Notes: generated by a model not told the origin, from the letters alone. A DNA stretch of 64,000 nt from RBG-13-68-16 sp041494245 (GCA_041494245.1 JBGQAK010000001.1:124001-188000), one strand, 5' to 3'. Positions 1-8,949 are shown, numbered from the stretch's first letter. Numbers and translations: made by a program.

Positions 1-2
1 GG

Positions 3-389
3 ATGATCGTCGGGTTCATCCCGTTCATCGGCGGGCCGATTGCGGGCGTGTGTGTCGGCGGCTACTGGCTCTTGCGAGACGGACTTGATCTCGACTTCGC
101 CGACAAGCGCTCCATCGGCAAGAAGGTCATGAAGCTGCGCCCGGTCCGGTTGGACGGCCAGCCCATGGACCGCAACGTGTCGATGAAGCGGAACCTGCCG
201 CTCGCGATTTACGCGATCGGCTACTTCCTGTGGATCGTTCCGGTGCTCGGCCACCTCGTCTCGATCCCGATCTTCGTCATCGGCGGGATCATCTACCTGA
301 TCGAGGCGATCCTGGTGCTCACCGATGCCGAAGGGCGGCGCTGGGGCGATAAGATGGCCGGTACGAAGGTCGTCGAGGTGGCACAGTAG
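3..389 (+). CDS. RDD family membrane protein (C-terminal part)
   Basis: Small integral membrane protein of the RDD family, whose members are poorly characterised and sometimes linked to ion transport. Two or three hydrophobic segments are visible (about residues 1-24, 67-84 and 84-106). Between them lies a basic stretch containing GKKVMKLRPV, typical of the segment after the first RDD helix, and the end carries WGDKMAGTKVV, the usual RDD C-terminus. The first Met sits at the window edge, so the true start probably lies upstream and the N-terminal helix with the Arg-Asp-Asp motif may be missing. A strong hairpin terminator follows the stop. No function beyond the family can be given. Confidence 0.7.
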   Translation: MIVGFIPFIGGPIAGVCVGGYWLLRDGLDLDFADKRSIGKKVMKLRPVRLDGQPMDRNVSMKRNLPLAIYAIGYFLWIVPVLGHLVSIPIFVIGGIIYLIEAILVLTDAEGRRWGDKMAGTKVVEVAQ

Positions 390-432
390 AGGGGGCTTGC
401 CCGACGCGGGCAGGCACAGCCGGACGTGCAAT

Positions 433-466
433 GGGGAGGCCTTCACCGGCCTCCCCTGGCTTTTCG
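433..466 (+). terminator. Rho-independent terminator after RDD gene
   Basis: A perfect 9-bp stem (433-441 with 448-456, GGGGAGGCC/GGCCTCCCC), a 6-nt loop, then a T-rich run (TGGCTTTT). It sits between two convergent genes and could also stop leftward transcription. Confidence 0.75.
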
Positions 467-479
467 GCCGGCGTCCCGA

Positions 480-1661
480 CTACCGCAGCTTGGCCCCGAT
501 GAGCGGGCAAGTCCTCGTGCCGGTGCACCCGCCCGCGCCGGTGAGGGTGGTCGTGGCGGTGCCGCTCACCTGCCCGGTCACGCTGATCGTCGCGTTGACC
601 TGCAGGGTGATCCCAACCCCGCCGGCGTTCGGGCTGCTCACCACGAACGAGAAGCTCCCTGTCTCGTCGTAGAAGACCGGCTGGGGCAGCGGTCCCGAGA
701 AACTGAGCAGCTCGGCGGAATCGCCGCACGCGGTCACGTCCTCGTCGGTGAACACGATCGTGGCGTCGATGGCGGTCACCGCGCCGCCCGCTACCGTCAG
801 CGTGATCGGCGTGTCGTACACCGTCTTCTCCTGCTTGCACAGGTAGGTGCCCTCGCGCCCGCCGCCCACCATCTCGACCGTGGCCGGATCCCCGGTGCGG
901 TTGTCCATCCGTGAGGCGTTCACGATCACGCGGCCGGTGCCGCCGGTGACGGCGACATGGACGCGCTGGTTGGTGTCGTAGCTATTCATCACGATCGCGG
1001 TCAGCACGTAGTTGATCTGGGAGACCTGGCGTCCCTCGAGGTGGTAGGGGATGCTTCCGAGCACGTTGCCGCCCGAGTCCAGCCGGGAGATCGTAAGGTC
1101 CACCGGGTTGCCGGTGGTCTCCACGAAGGCGAGGTTGGAGCGCCAGTTGCCGGTGGTCTGGAAGCCGTCCTGGTCGAGGCCGATGACGTCGGTGGCGTCG
1201 CCGAGGCCGATGGCCAGGGAGGCTGGGATGCCCGAGAAGAACTGACCGGCGGTGCCCTGTCCCTTGCCGGTGACGGTCACGTTTTTGTCGTAGCTGCGCC
1301 CGGAGACCACGACCGGGATGTTGGAGACGATGCGCAGGCCGCCGTAGGTGTTGTCGGCCCCGAACGTGTTGTAGACGATGTCGTCCAGATAGCGGGTCTC
1401 GCCGGCCTTGACGGTGATACGCCGCGAGTCAGGGTTGGGGTTGGCCTGATTACGCAGGAGCAGGAAGATGTCGACCGTGGCGGGTTGGGTGGTCGAGGGG
1501 TTGAAGACCCACACGTCGCCACGCCACCACGCCTGGATGCCGTTGACCACGGCCCCCACGCCGTGCCCCACGGCCGGCACGTACAGGTCCGTCCCAGGTG
1601 TCGTCGCGAGCGTGCTCGAGGCGACCAGGACGGCCAACAGCGCTGCGAGCAGATGCTTCAT
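480..1661 (-). CDS. Secreted protein, paralogue A of a tandem pair
   Basis: Predicted exported protein of 393 aa with an N-terminal signal peptide (MKHLLAALLAVLVASSTLAT). The start at 1661 is chosen because GGGAGGAAACCG precedes the ATG; an upstream in-frame Met has no such site. Residues of about 20-300 are close to identical to the next gene, with motifs such as DLYVPAVGHG, VFNPSTTQPATVDIF and SNLAFVETTGNPV, suggesting repeated beta-sandwich modules. The last ~90 residues differ from the paralogue and contain three Cys pairs' worth of cysteines (TYLCKQ, VTACGD, GGCTGTRTC). I do not recognise a characterised family. It may be a surface or secreted adhesion-type protein common in this lineage. 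Confidence 0.8.
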   Translation of the reverse strand: MKHLLAALLAVLVASSTLATTPGTDLYVPAVGHGVGAVVNGIQAWWRGDVWVFNPSTTQPATVDIFLLLRNQANPNPDSRRITVKAGETRYLDDIVYNTFGADNTYGGLRIVSNIPVVVSGRSYDKNVTVTGKGQGTAGQFFSGIPASLAIGLGDATDVIGLDQDGFQTTGNWRSNLAFVETTGNPVDLTISRLDSGGNVLGSIPYHLEGRQVSQINYVLTAIVMNSYDTNQRVHVAVTGGTGRVIVNASRMDNRTGDPATVEMVGGGREGTYLCKQEKTVYDTPITLTVAGGAVTAIDATIVFTDEDVTACGDSAELLSFSGPLPQPVFYDETGSFSFVVSSPNAGGVGITLQVNATISVTGQVSGTATTTLTGAGGCTGTRTCPLIGAKLR

Positions 1662-1715
1662 CGGTTTCCTCCCGGCACCGGGGACGAACCGCCGGTACCA
1701 ACGGCACAGAAGAGC

Positions 1716-1738
1716 CCACCTGGGCATTGACCAGGTGG
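1716..1738 (-). terminator. Hairpin terminator between tandem paralogues
   Basis: An 8-bp perfect inverted repeat (1716-1723 with 1731-1738, CCACCTGG/CCAGGTGG) with a 7-nt loop. On the minus strand it is followed by a pyrimidine-rich CTCTTCT tract. It lies 60 nt past the stop of paralogue B and so would end that transcript. Confidence 0.55.
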
Positions 1739-1797
1739 ACTGGTTGCGAGTCGTGGGGTCGGGCCGTGCACGGGGCGAGCCCGCGTCGCCGGACGTC

Positions 1798-3018
1798 CTA
1801 GTTGCCGGTCTGGCCGGCACGCCACTGGCGCACGATGTTGAGGGCGTTGCACTTGCTGTAGTCGTACCCGCCGACGTTTACGCCACCGGTTGTGTCGCTC
1901 TTCAGCGTCCCGCTCCAGGTCCCGTCGGCGGCGCGCGCCCCGGCGAACGTCCAGTTCGTGGTCAGCAGCTTGTTGATGCCGTCGCTGTAGTCGATGCTCA
2001 CGGAGGTCGTGAACGTCCCGTCGGGGTTGATCGTGAGGGTGTAGCCGCCGGACGGCGAGAAGTCGAGGGTGTAGCTGTCGGTCCCGCACGGGATCCCGGC
2101 CACGCCGGCGTAGTTGGTCACAGCGCCACCGCTGATCTCCAGCTGAATCGCGCCGTCCAGCCTCGAGCCGGTGGAGGCGTCGAGCACGATCCCCTCGAAG
2201 CGGCCGGTGGTCGGCACCATCACCGACTCGATCGTGGAGGGATCGCCGGTGGTGTTGTCGAGCCTGGAGGCGTTCACGATGACGCGGCCGGTGCCGCCGG
2301 TGACGGCGACGCGGACGCGCTGGTTTCTGCCGGTGGTGTTGACGATGGCGGTGAGGACGTAGTTGATCTGGCTCACCTGCCGCCCCTCGAGGTGGTAGGT
2401 GTACGCGGTGCTGTTGAGCACGGTGCCGTTGGAGTCGACGCGGTAGATGCTGAGGTCGACGGGGTTGCCGGTGGTCTCGACGAAGGCGAGGTTGGAGCGC
2501 CAGTTGCCGGTGGTCGCGGTGCCGTCCTGGTCGAGACCGATGACGTCGGTCGAGTCGCCGAGGCCGATGGCCAGGGAGGCGGGGACACCGGAGAAGAACT
2601 GGCCGGCGGTGCCCTGCCCCTTGCCGGTGACGGTCACGTTGGCGTCGTAGCTGCGGCCGGAGACCACGACCGGGATGGAGGAGACAATGCGCAGGCCGCC
2701 GTATTTCCCGTCGAGGCCGAAGGTTATGAAGACGATGTCGTTGAGGTAGCGGGTCTCACCGGGTGCGAGGGTGATGCGGCGGGAGTCGGGGCTGGGGTTG
2801 CCCTGGTCGCGCAGGAGCATGAAGATGTCGACGGTGGCGGGCTGGGTGGTCGAGGGGTTGAAGATCCACACGTCCGCGCGCCACCACGCCTGGATGCCGT
2901 TGACCACGGCCCCCAAACCGTGCCCGACGGCAGGCACGTAGAGGTCTGTCCCAGGAACGATCGCAAACGCGCTGCCGGCCACCAGCAACAGCAAAGCTCC
3001 CACGAGTGTCTTCCGCAT
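1798..3018 (-). CDS. Secreted protein, paralogue B of a tandem pair
   Basis: Predicted exported protein of 406 aa. The signal peptide is MRKTLVGALLLLVAGSAFA, and the ATG at 3018 follows a GGGGGGACC ribosome site. The first ~300 residues match paralogue A nearly position by position (IQAWWRADVWIFNPSTTQ, QFFSGVPASLAIGLG, HLEGRQVSQINYVLTAIV, GTGRVIVNASRLDN). The C-terminal ~110 residues are unrelated to those of A and resemble a lipocalin-like or beta-rich tail (SYTLDFSPSGGYTLTINPDG). The pattern of a conserved N-terminal module with an exchanged C-terminal domain suggests duplication followed by tail replacement. Function unknown. Confidence 0.8.
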   Translation of the reverse strand: MRKTLVGALLLLVAGSAFAIVPGTDLYVPAVGHGLGAVVNGIQAWWRADVWIFNPSTTQPATVDIFMLLRDQGNPSPDSRRITLAPGETRYLNDIVFITFGLDGKYGGLRIVSSIPVVVSGRSYDANVTVTGKGQGTAGQFFSGVPASLAIGLGDSTDVIGLDQDGTATTGNWRSNLAFVETTGNPVDLSIYRVDSNGTVLNSTAYTYHLEGRQVSQINYVLTAIVNTTGRNQRVRVAVTGGTGRVIVNASRLDNTTGDPSTIESVMVPTTGRFEGIVLDASTGSRLDGAIQLEISGGAVTNYAGVAGIPCGTDSYTLDFSPSGGYTLTINPDGTFTTSVSIDYSDGINKLLTTNWTFAGARAADGTWSGTLKSDTTGGVNVGGYDYSKCNALNIVRQWRAGQTGN

Positions 3019-3306
3019 AAGGTCCCCCCGACGTCGCATAGTCTAACAGATGGGTCTTCGCCCCGGCCGCCTCTCAGGACTGCAAGTGTAGATACGGGTG
3101 GCGGTGGAAAAGGTTGACCTGCGTCACATTCGAGACCATCCACAAGAGCAATTGCGACTCATGAGTCATTAATTCCGGCGTGCGTGCAGATGCGGCCGTC
3201 GGGGCGCGGCGGCTGGTCACGGCGGTGGCAGAAGAGAAAGCGGAGGCCGATTTACTCGGCCGGAGCGCGGGGGGCCTGGGGGGTGAGTCGAGACGGGGGA
3301 ATGGGT

Positions 3307-3327
3307 GGGGGGTCCCGAGGACCCCCC
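3307..3327 (-). terminator. GC hairpin downstream of tRNA-Leu
   Basis: A perfect 9-bp stem (GGGGGGTCC 3307-3315 with 3319-3327) and a 3-nt loop, 8 nt past the 3' end of tRNA-Leu. No T-run follows on the minus strand, so it may be a processing or weak termination structure rather than a classic terminator. Confidence 0.4.
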
Positions 3328-3334
3328 GCAAAGA

Positions 3335-3419
<85 letters not shown>

Positions 3420-3447
3420 ACGCCTCATTCGCCTCACTCCGGACGGC

Positions 3448-3810
3448 TCACTTCTGCGGCTGCGCCGGCGGCGTGGGTGCACTCTGGGCCGGCGCCTGAC
3501 CTGCCGGCTTGGCCGGGGCCGGGTGCACCGGAGCCGAAACCGGGGCCTTGCCCTTGACGCCGGCGGTGACCGAGCGCCCGCGGCGCGCCGTCAGCACCGA
3601 CAACCCGAGGCACAGCGCGACGAACAGCACAAACGAGGCGGTCGTGAGCCGGTGCATAAGCGTGGTGGTGCCGCGCGGGCCGAAGGAGGCCTGGGAGCTG
3701 GCGCCCCCGAACGCCGCCGCCACGTCTGCCCCCTTCCCCTGCTGCAGCAGCACGACCATGATCAGGAAAAGGCAGACCACGATGAAAAGGATGACCAAAA
3801 GGGTATACAC
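3448..3810 (-). CDS. secG: Preprotein translocase subunit SecG
   Basis: Accessory membrane subunit of the SecYEG translocon, 120 aa. Two membrane segments are visible (about residues 1-22 and 51-70). Between them is the conserved SecG loop with LLQQGKGADVAAAFGGASSQASFGPRG. A Pro/Ala/Lys-rich cytoplasmic tail follows (from about residue 80), longer than in E. coli SecG but common in many phyla. It starts with GTG, preceded by GAGGAG, only 12 nt after tpiA. A tpiA-secG order after gap-pgk is widespread in bacteria, so it is probably the last gene of the glycolytic operon. Confidence 0.93.
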   Translation of the reverse strand: MYTLLVILFIVVCLFLIMVVLLQQGKGADVAAAFGGASSQASFGPRGTTTLMHRLTTASFVLFVALCLGLSVLTARRGRSVTAGVKGKAPVSAPVHPAPAKPAGQAPAQSAPTPPAQPQK

Positions 3811-3822
3811 GACGTTTGCTCC

Positions 3823-4581
3823 TCACGCCCCTCGGCGGCTGCCGGGAGCAGCGTGGATGATAGCGCAAAACCCTTCCGCGTCAAGGCTTGCTCCTCCGAC
3901 GAGGGCGCCGTCCACGTCCTGCTGGGCCAGCAACGAGGCGGCGTTGTCGGGCTTGACACTGCCGCCGTAGAGGATGCGCAGCTCGCGGGCGGCCACCTCC
4001 CCGAGGAGCTCACCTGCCCGGCGGCGGAGGGCGGCGTGGGCCTCCTGCGCCTGGGCCGGGGTGGCGTTCCTGCCCGTCCCGATCGCCCAGACCGGCTCGT
4101 ACGCCACCGCCAGCAAGGCGGGGTCGAGGCCGGCGAGCGCCGCGCTCTGCCGCTCCAGCACGGCGAGCGTCTCGCCCGCGTCCCTCTGCTCGAGGGTTTC
4201 CCCCAGGCAGAAGATGACCGAGAGCCCCGCCTGCTGCGCCGCCTTGGCGCGCGCTGCCGCGCTGGCGTCGGTCTCGCCGAAGTGCTGGCGGCGCTCCGAG
4301 TGGCCGACGATCACCCACCGCACGCCCAACTCGGCGAGCATGGCGGGGGCGATCTCGCCGGTGAAGGCGCCCTTTGCCTCCCAGTGGCAGTTCTGGGCGC
4401 CGAGCGCCACGTCGGACCCGCTGGCGATCAACAGGGCGGTGGGGAGCAACGTGAACGGGGGACAGAACACCACCTCGGGGCCGTCAGGGCCGACGCGCTC
4501 GAGGAGCTTCTCGAGGTAGCTCTGCACCGATGCCACGGTGCCGTGCATCTTCCAGTTTGCAGCAACCAGAAAACGTTTCAC
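3823..4581 (-). CDS. tpiA: Triosephosphate isomerase
   Basis: Glycolytic TIM-barrel enzyme, 252 aa, which interconverts dihydroxyacetone phosphate and glyceraldehyde 3-phosphate. Visible family marks are the N-terminal AANWKMHG with the substrate Asn and Lys, VGHSERR carrying the electrophilic His, AYEPVWAIGTG carrying the catalytic Glu, and the phosphate-binding ILYGGSV near the end. It starts with a GTG whose last two bases form part of the pgk TGA stop (GTGA overlap), indicating translational coupling. Length and motifs are standard. Confidence 0.97.
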   Translation of the reverse strand: MKRFLVAANWKMHGTVASVQSYLEKLLERVGPDGPEVVFCPPFTLLPTALLIASGSDVALGAQNCHWEAKGAFTGEIAPAMLAELGVRWVIVGHSERRQHFGETDASAAARAKAAQQAGLSVIFCLGETLEQRDAGETLAVLERQSAALAGLDPALLAVAYEPVWAIGTGRNATPAQAQEAHAALRRRAGELLGEVAARELRILYGGSVKPDNAASLLAQQDVDGALVGGASLDAEGFCAIIHAAPGSRRGA

Positions 4582-5762
4582 GTGGCTCCCTCCTCGAGCA
4601 CCGCAACGCCGGGCAGCGTGTCTCCGGCCAGGAACTCGAGAGAGGCGCCGCCCCCGGTGGAGACGTGCGAGAGCTTGCTCGCCACGCCCGCCTGTTGGAC
4701 GGCGGCCACGCTCTCCCCGCCGCCCACGGCGGTGAACGCCTTGCTGTCCGCCAGCGCCTTGGCGATGGCGAGCGTGCCGGCGGCGAACGCCGGCTTCTCG
4801 AACACGCCTGCTGGCCCGTTCCAGAACACCGTTCGCGCCCCTGCCACGACCTGCGCGATGCGCTGCCTGGTGACCGGCCCGATGTCCAGGATCATCTCCT
4901 CGGCCGGCACGTGGCCGGCCTCGACCACGCGCCCCTGGGCGTCCACCGACGGCGCGACCACCACGTCGCTCGGCAGGATGACCGCGGCACCCCGGCTCGC
5001 GGCTGCGGCGAGGATCTCCTTGGCGGTACCTACGAGATCCGCCTCCACGAGGGACTTCCCGACCTCCACCCCCTGCGCGAGCAGGAAGGTGTTGGCCATC
5101 CCGCCGACCAGCACGACCGTGTCGGCGCGCCGGGCGAGGGAGGTCAGCGTCTCCAGCTTGCCGGAGATCTTGGCCCCGCCCACCACCGCCACGAACGGCC
5201 GTTCGGGGTTGTCGCGCACCTTCGTGAGCGCCGCGATCTCGCGCGCCATCAGTGGGCCGGCCGCCCGCTCACTGAACAGGGCGGCGACGCCCGCCGTCGA
5301 GGCGTGGGCGCGGTGGGCGGTCCCGAAGGCGTCGTTGACGTAGACGTCGGCGAGGGCGGCCAGCGTTCTGCAGAAGGCGGGGTCGTTCTTCTCCTCGCCG
5401 GCCTCGAAGCGCAGGTTCTCCAGGAGCAGGACCTCCCCCGGCTTGGCGGCGGCCACCGCTTTCCTGGCTGTGTCACCGGCGACGTCCGGCACGAAGCGCA
5501 CCGGCCGGCCCGCGTGCTGCGCCAGGACCGGCGCCACCGGCGCCAGGGAGAGCGCCGGGTCGGGCTTGCCCTTGGCGCGGCCGAGGTGGGAGCAGGTGAT
5601 CACGATCGCGCCCCTCTCGGCGAGGGCGCGCACCGTGGGTGCGGCTTCCCGCACCCGTGTGTCGTCCAGCACCTTGCCATCCTTGAGCGGGACGTTCAAG
5701 TCCAGGCGCAGCAGCACCCGGCGCCCCCGGACGTTCAACGTGTCCATCGAGCGCATCGCCAT
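4578..5762 (-). CDS. pgk: Phosphoglycerate kinase
   Basis: ATP-generating glycolytic kinase, 394 aa. Seen are VLLRLDLNVPL near the N-terminus, the substrate-binding TCSHLGRAKGKPD, LLLENLRFEAGEEKND, YVNDAFGTAHRAHAST, and the C-terminal nucleotide-binding GGGESVAAVQQAG with STGGGASLEFLAG. The ATG at 5762 has GGAGG five bases upstream, so the first Met is used. The gene lies 10 nt after gap and overlaps tpiA, as expected for a single operon. Confidence 0.97.
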   Translation of the reverse strand: MAMRSMDTLNVRGRRVLLRLDLNVPLKDGKVLDDTRVREAAPTVRALAERGAIVITCSHLGRAKGKPDPALSLAPVAPVLAQHAGRPVRFVPDVAGDTARKAVAAAKPGEVLLLENLRFEAGEEKNDPAFCRTLAALADVYVNDAFGTAHRAHASTAGVAALFSERAAGPLMAREIAALTKVRDNPERPFVAVVGGAKISGKLETLTSLARRADTVVLVGGMANTFLLAQGVEVGKSLVEADLVGTAKEILAAAASRGAAVILPSDVVVAPSVDAQGRVVEAGHVPAEEMILDIGPVTRQRIAQVVAGARTVFWNGPAGVFEKPAFAAGTLAIAKALADSKAFTAVGGGESVAAVQQAGVASKLSHVSTGGGASLEFLAGDTLPGVAVLEEGAT

Positions 5763-5772
5763 GACCGCCTCC

Positions 5773-6771
5773 TCACCTGAGGTACAGCTTCGCCACGTCC
5801 ACGCAGCGCGCCGCGTAGGCGTACTCGTTGTCGTACCAGGAAAAGATCTTGCCGGTTTTCTCGCCGATCACCATGGTGGAGAGCGCGTCCACGATGGACG
5901 ACGCGGTGGTGCCGCGGAAGTCGATGGAGACCAGCGGCTCCTCGCACACCTCGAGGATCCCCTTCAGGGGGCCGGCGGCCGCGGCGCGGAACGCCCCGTT
6001 GAGGGCGTCCACCGTGACCGGTTTCTCGGCGGTGAAGGTGAAATCCACCAGCGAGACGTCGGTGGTCGGCACGCGGACCGCCAGGCCGTCGAGCTTCCCC
6101 TTGAGCTGAGGGAAGACCTCGGCCATCGCCTTTGCGGCCCCCGTGGAGGTGGGAATCATGGACACGCTGGCCGCGCGCGCCCGGCGCAGATCCTTGTGCG
6201 GCAAGTCGAGGATCTTCTGGTCGTTGGTGAAAGCGTGGATGGTGGTGAGCAGGCCGTGCGCGATCCCGAACTGCTCGAGCAGCACCTTGACCACCGGCGC
6301 CAGGCAGTTGGTGGTGCAGGAGCCGTTGGACACGATGCGGTGCTTGGCGGGGTCGAGGGTCTTCTCGTTGACCCCGTAGACCACGGTGAGGTCCACGCCC
6401 TTGGCCGGGGCAGTGATGACGACCCACTTCGCGCCCGCGTCCAGGTGTGCCCTGGCCTGCTCGCCCTTGGTGAACTTGCCGGTGCCCTCGAAGACGAGGT
6501 CGATGCCGAGCGCCTTCCACGGGAGCTTGGAGGGCTCCTTCTCCGCCAGGACCTTGACGGTCTTCCCGTTGACCGAGAAGCCGTCGGTGGTGGCGACGAC
6601 CTTGGCGTCCATGCGGCCGTGGATCGAGTCGTACTTGAGGAGGTGGGCCAGCGTCGGGGCGTCGGTGATGTCGTTCACCGCCACAAACTCGTAGTCCTTG
6701 TTGGAAAACGCCTGTCTGAAAATCAAGCGGCCGATGCGGCCGAACCCGTTGATGGCGACGCGCAGAGGCAT
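5773..6771 (-). CDS. gap: Glyceraldehyde-3-phosphate dehydrogenase, type I
   Basis: NAD-dependent glycolytic dehydrogenase, 332 aa. The N-terminal Rossmann signature INGFGRIGR follows the ATG at 6771, which has GGAGG at the usual distance. The open frame extends far upstream, but that part is antisense to mtnA and is rejected. The catalytic centre SNGSCTTNCLAP with its Cys and the downstream TGAAKAM and WYDNEY motifs are intact. It is the first gene of the gap-pgk-tpiA-secG operon and is transcribed divergently from mtnA from its own promoter. Confidence 0.97.
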   Translation of the reverse strand: MPLRVAINGFGRIGRLIFRQAFSNKDYEFVAVNDITDAPTLAHLLKYDSIHGRMDAKVVATTDGFSVNGKTVKVLAEKEPSKLPWKALGIDLVFEGTGKFTKGEQARAHLDAGAKWVVITAPAKGVDLTVVYGVNEKTLDPAKHRIVSNGSCTTNCLAPVVKVLLEQFGIAHGLLTTIHAFTNDQKILDLPHKDLRRARAASVSMIPTSTGAAKAMAEVFPQLKGKLDGLAVRVPTTDVSLVDFTFTAEKPVTVDALNGAFRAAAAGPLKGILEVCEEPLVSIDFRGTTASSIVDALSTMVIGEKTGKIFSWYDNEYAYAARCVDVAKLYLR

Positions 6772-6793
6772 ACGTCCTCCCTTCGGTCCACGG

Positions 6794-6823
6794 AGTATAG
6801 CGAGGTGCCCCGCCTCGCGGCAA
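6794..6823 (-). promoter_or_regulatory. Sigma-70-type promoter of the gap operon
   Basis: On the minus strand a TTGCCG -35 (6818-6823) and a TATACT -10 (6794-6799) are separated by 18 bp and lie 23 nt before the gap start codon. Confidence 0.6.
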
Positions 6824-6847
6824 CGCCCTGAGGTACCATCCGGGGCG

Positions 6848-7873
6848 ATGCGCGAGATACGCACGGCTGCGGCGGCGCTGCGCTGGCGCGATGGCCTCGA
6901 GCTCGTGGACCAGCGGCTCCTGCCGGGGCGCGTGCGCTGGTTCGCCGTGGCCGGCGCGGCTGAGGCAGCGCGCGCGATCCGCGGCCTGGCCGTGCGCGGG
7001 GCGCCCGCGATCGGCCTGGCCGCCGCGTACGCGCTGGCGGCCGAGGCCCGCCGGAATGGCGACCTCCCCCACCTGCGGCGCGCCGCGCGCCGCCTCGCGG
7101 CGGTGCGGCCCACCGCGGCCAACCTCGCGCGAGCGGTCGCGGAGGTCCTGCGCGCGGTCGAGGGCGCCGTTCCCGAGCAGCGGTTCGTCCGCGCGCTCGC
7201 GGACGCCGAGCGGCAGCACGCCGCGGACGCTGCCGCCTGCCTCGCCATCGCCGGGCACGGCGCCGCGCTGTTCCCCGGCGAAGCGGTTGCGCTGCTCACC
7301 CATTGCAACACGGGTGCACTGGCGACCGGCGGGATCGGGACGGCGCTCGGGATCGTAAGGTTCCTGCACGTCGATGGGCGCCTCGCGCACCTGTACGCCT
7401 GCGAGGCCCGTCCGGTGCTCCAGGGCGCCCGCCTCACGGTGTGGGAAGCGATGCAGGACGGAATCCCGGTCACCCTGCTTGCCGACACCGCCGCAGCTTC
7501 ATTGCTGGCGAGCGGTGCCGTGCAGGGTGTGGTCGTGGGCGCCGACCGGATCGCCGCTGACGGCTCGGTCGCCAACAAGGTGGGAACGTACGGCTTGGCG
7601 GTCGCGGCGGCGCGGCACGGCGTGCCATTCGTCGTGGCGGCACCCACCACCACCTTCGATCTCGCCTGCCCTGACGGGGCGGCCATCCCAATCGAGCAGC
7701 GGGACGGAGAGGAGGTGCGGCGGGTGGGCCGCAGGCGCATCGCCCCCGAGGGCGTCGGGGTCTACAACCCGGCGTTCGACGTCACCCCAGCGGAGCTGGT
7801 GACCGCGATCGTGAGCGAGCGGGGGGTGGCGCGGCCGGTCAACGCCGCCACGGTCCGGGGGATCGCGCTGTGA
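6848..7873 (+). CDS. mtnA: S-methyl-5-thioribose-1-phosphate isomerase
   Basis: Methionine-salvage enzyme converting methylthioribose 1-phosphate to methylthioribulose 1-phosphate, 341 aa. Family motifs are RGAPAIG (residues 50-56), THCNTGALATGG with the catalytic Cys (about 153), ARPVLQGARLTVWE, and VVGADRIAADGSVANKVGTY with the catalytic Asp (about 233). The usual ETRP segment reads EARP here. The related eIF2B-like family is possible in principle, but both catalytic residues argue for MtnA. The ATG at 6848 is the first Met clear of the gap promoter. The end overlaps the GTG of tsaD (GTGA). Confidence 0.93.
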   Translation: MREIRTAAAALRWRDGLELVDQRLLPGRVRWFAVAGAAEAARAIRGLAVRGAPAIGLAAAYALAAEARRNGDLPHLRRAARRLAAVRPTAANLARAVAEVLRAVEGAVPEQRFVRALADAERQHAADAAACLAIAGHGAALFPGEAVALLTHCNTGALATGGIGTALGIVRFLHVDGRLAHLYACEARPVLQGARLTVWEAMQDGIPVTLLADTAAASLLASGAVQGVVVGADRIAADGSVANKVGTYGLAVAAARHGVPFVVAAPTTTFDLACPDGAAIPIEQRDGEEVRRVGRRRIAPEGVGVYNPAFDVTPAELVTAIVSERGVARPVNAATVRGIAL

Positions 7874-8949
7874 GGACGCTGGGGATCGAGACCTCGTGCG
7901 ACGAGACCGCGGTCGCGGTGCTGGAGTCGGACGGGAGCGTCCGGTTCAACCTGATCTCCTCGCAGGCAGCGGCCCACGCGCCCTACCTCGGGGTGGTGCC
8001 CGAACTGGCGGCGCGCCACCACCTTGAGTCGCTGCCACGTCTCCTGGCCGAGGCCGAGCGGCGGGTGGGCCTTTCGGGCCTCGAGCTGGTCGCGGTCACG
8101 CGGGGCCCCGGGCTGATCGGCTCCCTGCTCGTGGGCACCTGCTTCGCCTCGGCGTACGCGTGGGCGCGCCGTCTGCCGGTGGTCGGGGTGGATCATCTCG
8201 AGGGCCACCTCGTCTCGCCGTTCCTGCACCTCGACGGCACGGCCGCACGGGCGACTGTCGATCCGGCGCTCACCCTGGTGATCTCCGGCGGCCACTCGTC
8301 GTACTTTCTCCTCGGGGCGGGGAAAGCGCGGCCGCTCAACCGCACGCGCGACGACGCGGCGGGCGAGGTGTTCGACAAGGTCGCCGCGGCGCTCGGCCTC
8401 GGCTACCCGGGGGGGCCGGTGGTGGACCGCCTCGCCGAGCACGGCGACCCGTCGCGGTTCGCCTTCACCGCGCCGCGCATCAAGGACCCTGCGGGCGCCC
8501 TCGACTTCTCCTTCTCCGGCCTCAAGACGACGGTGATCCGCACCGCCCAGGGGGTGACCGCGCTGCCGCTGCCGGACCCAACGCACCCCCCGCAGCCGGT
8601 GCTCGACCTGCTGGCCTCGTTCCAGCGGACCGTGGTGGACTGGCTGCTGGCACCGCTCGACGAACTGGTGGCCCGGCACCAGCCGCGGGTGGTGGCGGCC
8701 TCGGGTGGCGTGGCGGGCAACCGCGAGTTACGTGCCCGTCTTTCGGCCTGGGGCGGGCGCACCGGGACCGAGGTGCTCCTGCCGCCAGTGGCGCTGACCA
8801 CCGACAACGCCGCGATGATCGCGCGCGCCGGCCAGCTACGTGCCGCCCGCGGCGAGCTGGACGACCCGCGCAACCTCAGGGCCTACCCGCGGGCCGCCTG
8901 GAAGACGGCGGCGGGCCCGGGGGGCAAGCCGAAGTTCTCCGCGCTGTAG
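7870..8949 (+). CDS. tsaD: tRNA N6-threonylcarbamoyladenosine transferase
   Basis: Catalytic subunit for t6A37 formation in ANN-decoding tRNAs, 359 aa, ASKHA fold. It begins LGIETSCDETAVAVL, the family signature. The metal-binding HLEGH (His at about 109 and 113) and the downstream SGGHSSYFLL, GEVFDKVAAALGLGYPGGP and GGVAGNRELR blocks are present. The GTG start overlaps the mtnA stop, so the two are probably co-translated. The stop is about 70 bp before lepA. Confidence 0.96.
   Translation: MRTLGIETSCDETAVAVLESDGSVRFNLISSQAAAHAPYLGVVPELAARHHLESLPRLLAEAERRVGLSGLELVAVTRGPGLIGSLLVGTCFASAYAWARRLPVVGVDHLEGHLVSPFLHLDGTAARATVDPALTLVISGGHSSYFLLGAGKARPLNRTRDDAAGEVFDKVAAALGLGYPGGPVVDRLAEHGDPSRFAFTAPRIKDPAGALDFSFSGLKTTVIRTAQGVTALPLPDPTHPPQPVLDLLASFQRTVVDWLLAPLDELVARHQPRVVAASGGVAGNRELRARLSAWGGRTGTEVLLPPVALTTDNAAMIARAGQLRAARGELDDPRNLRAYPRAAWKTAAGPGGKPKFSAL

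Noticed and set aside
1468..3117. Long plus-strand frame of 549 codons opposite the two secreted paralogues
   Set aside because: Gly/Val/Asp/His-rich translation typical of antisense GC-rich coding; no ribosome site; the minus-strand genes have signal peptides and strong starts.
6772..7740. N-terminal extension of the gap frame
   Set aside because: It lies antisense to mtnA; the Rossmann start with its ribosome site is at 6771.
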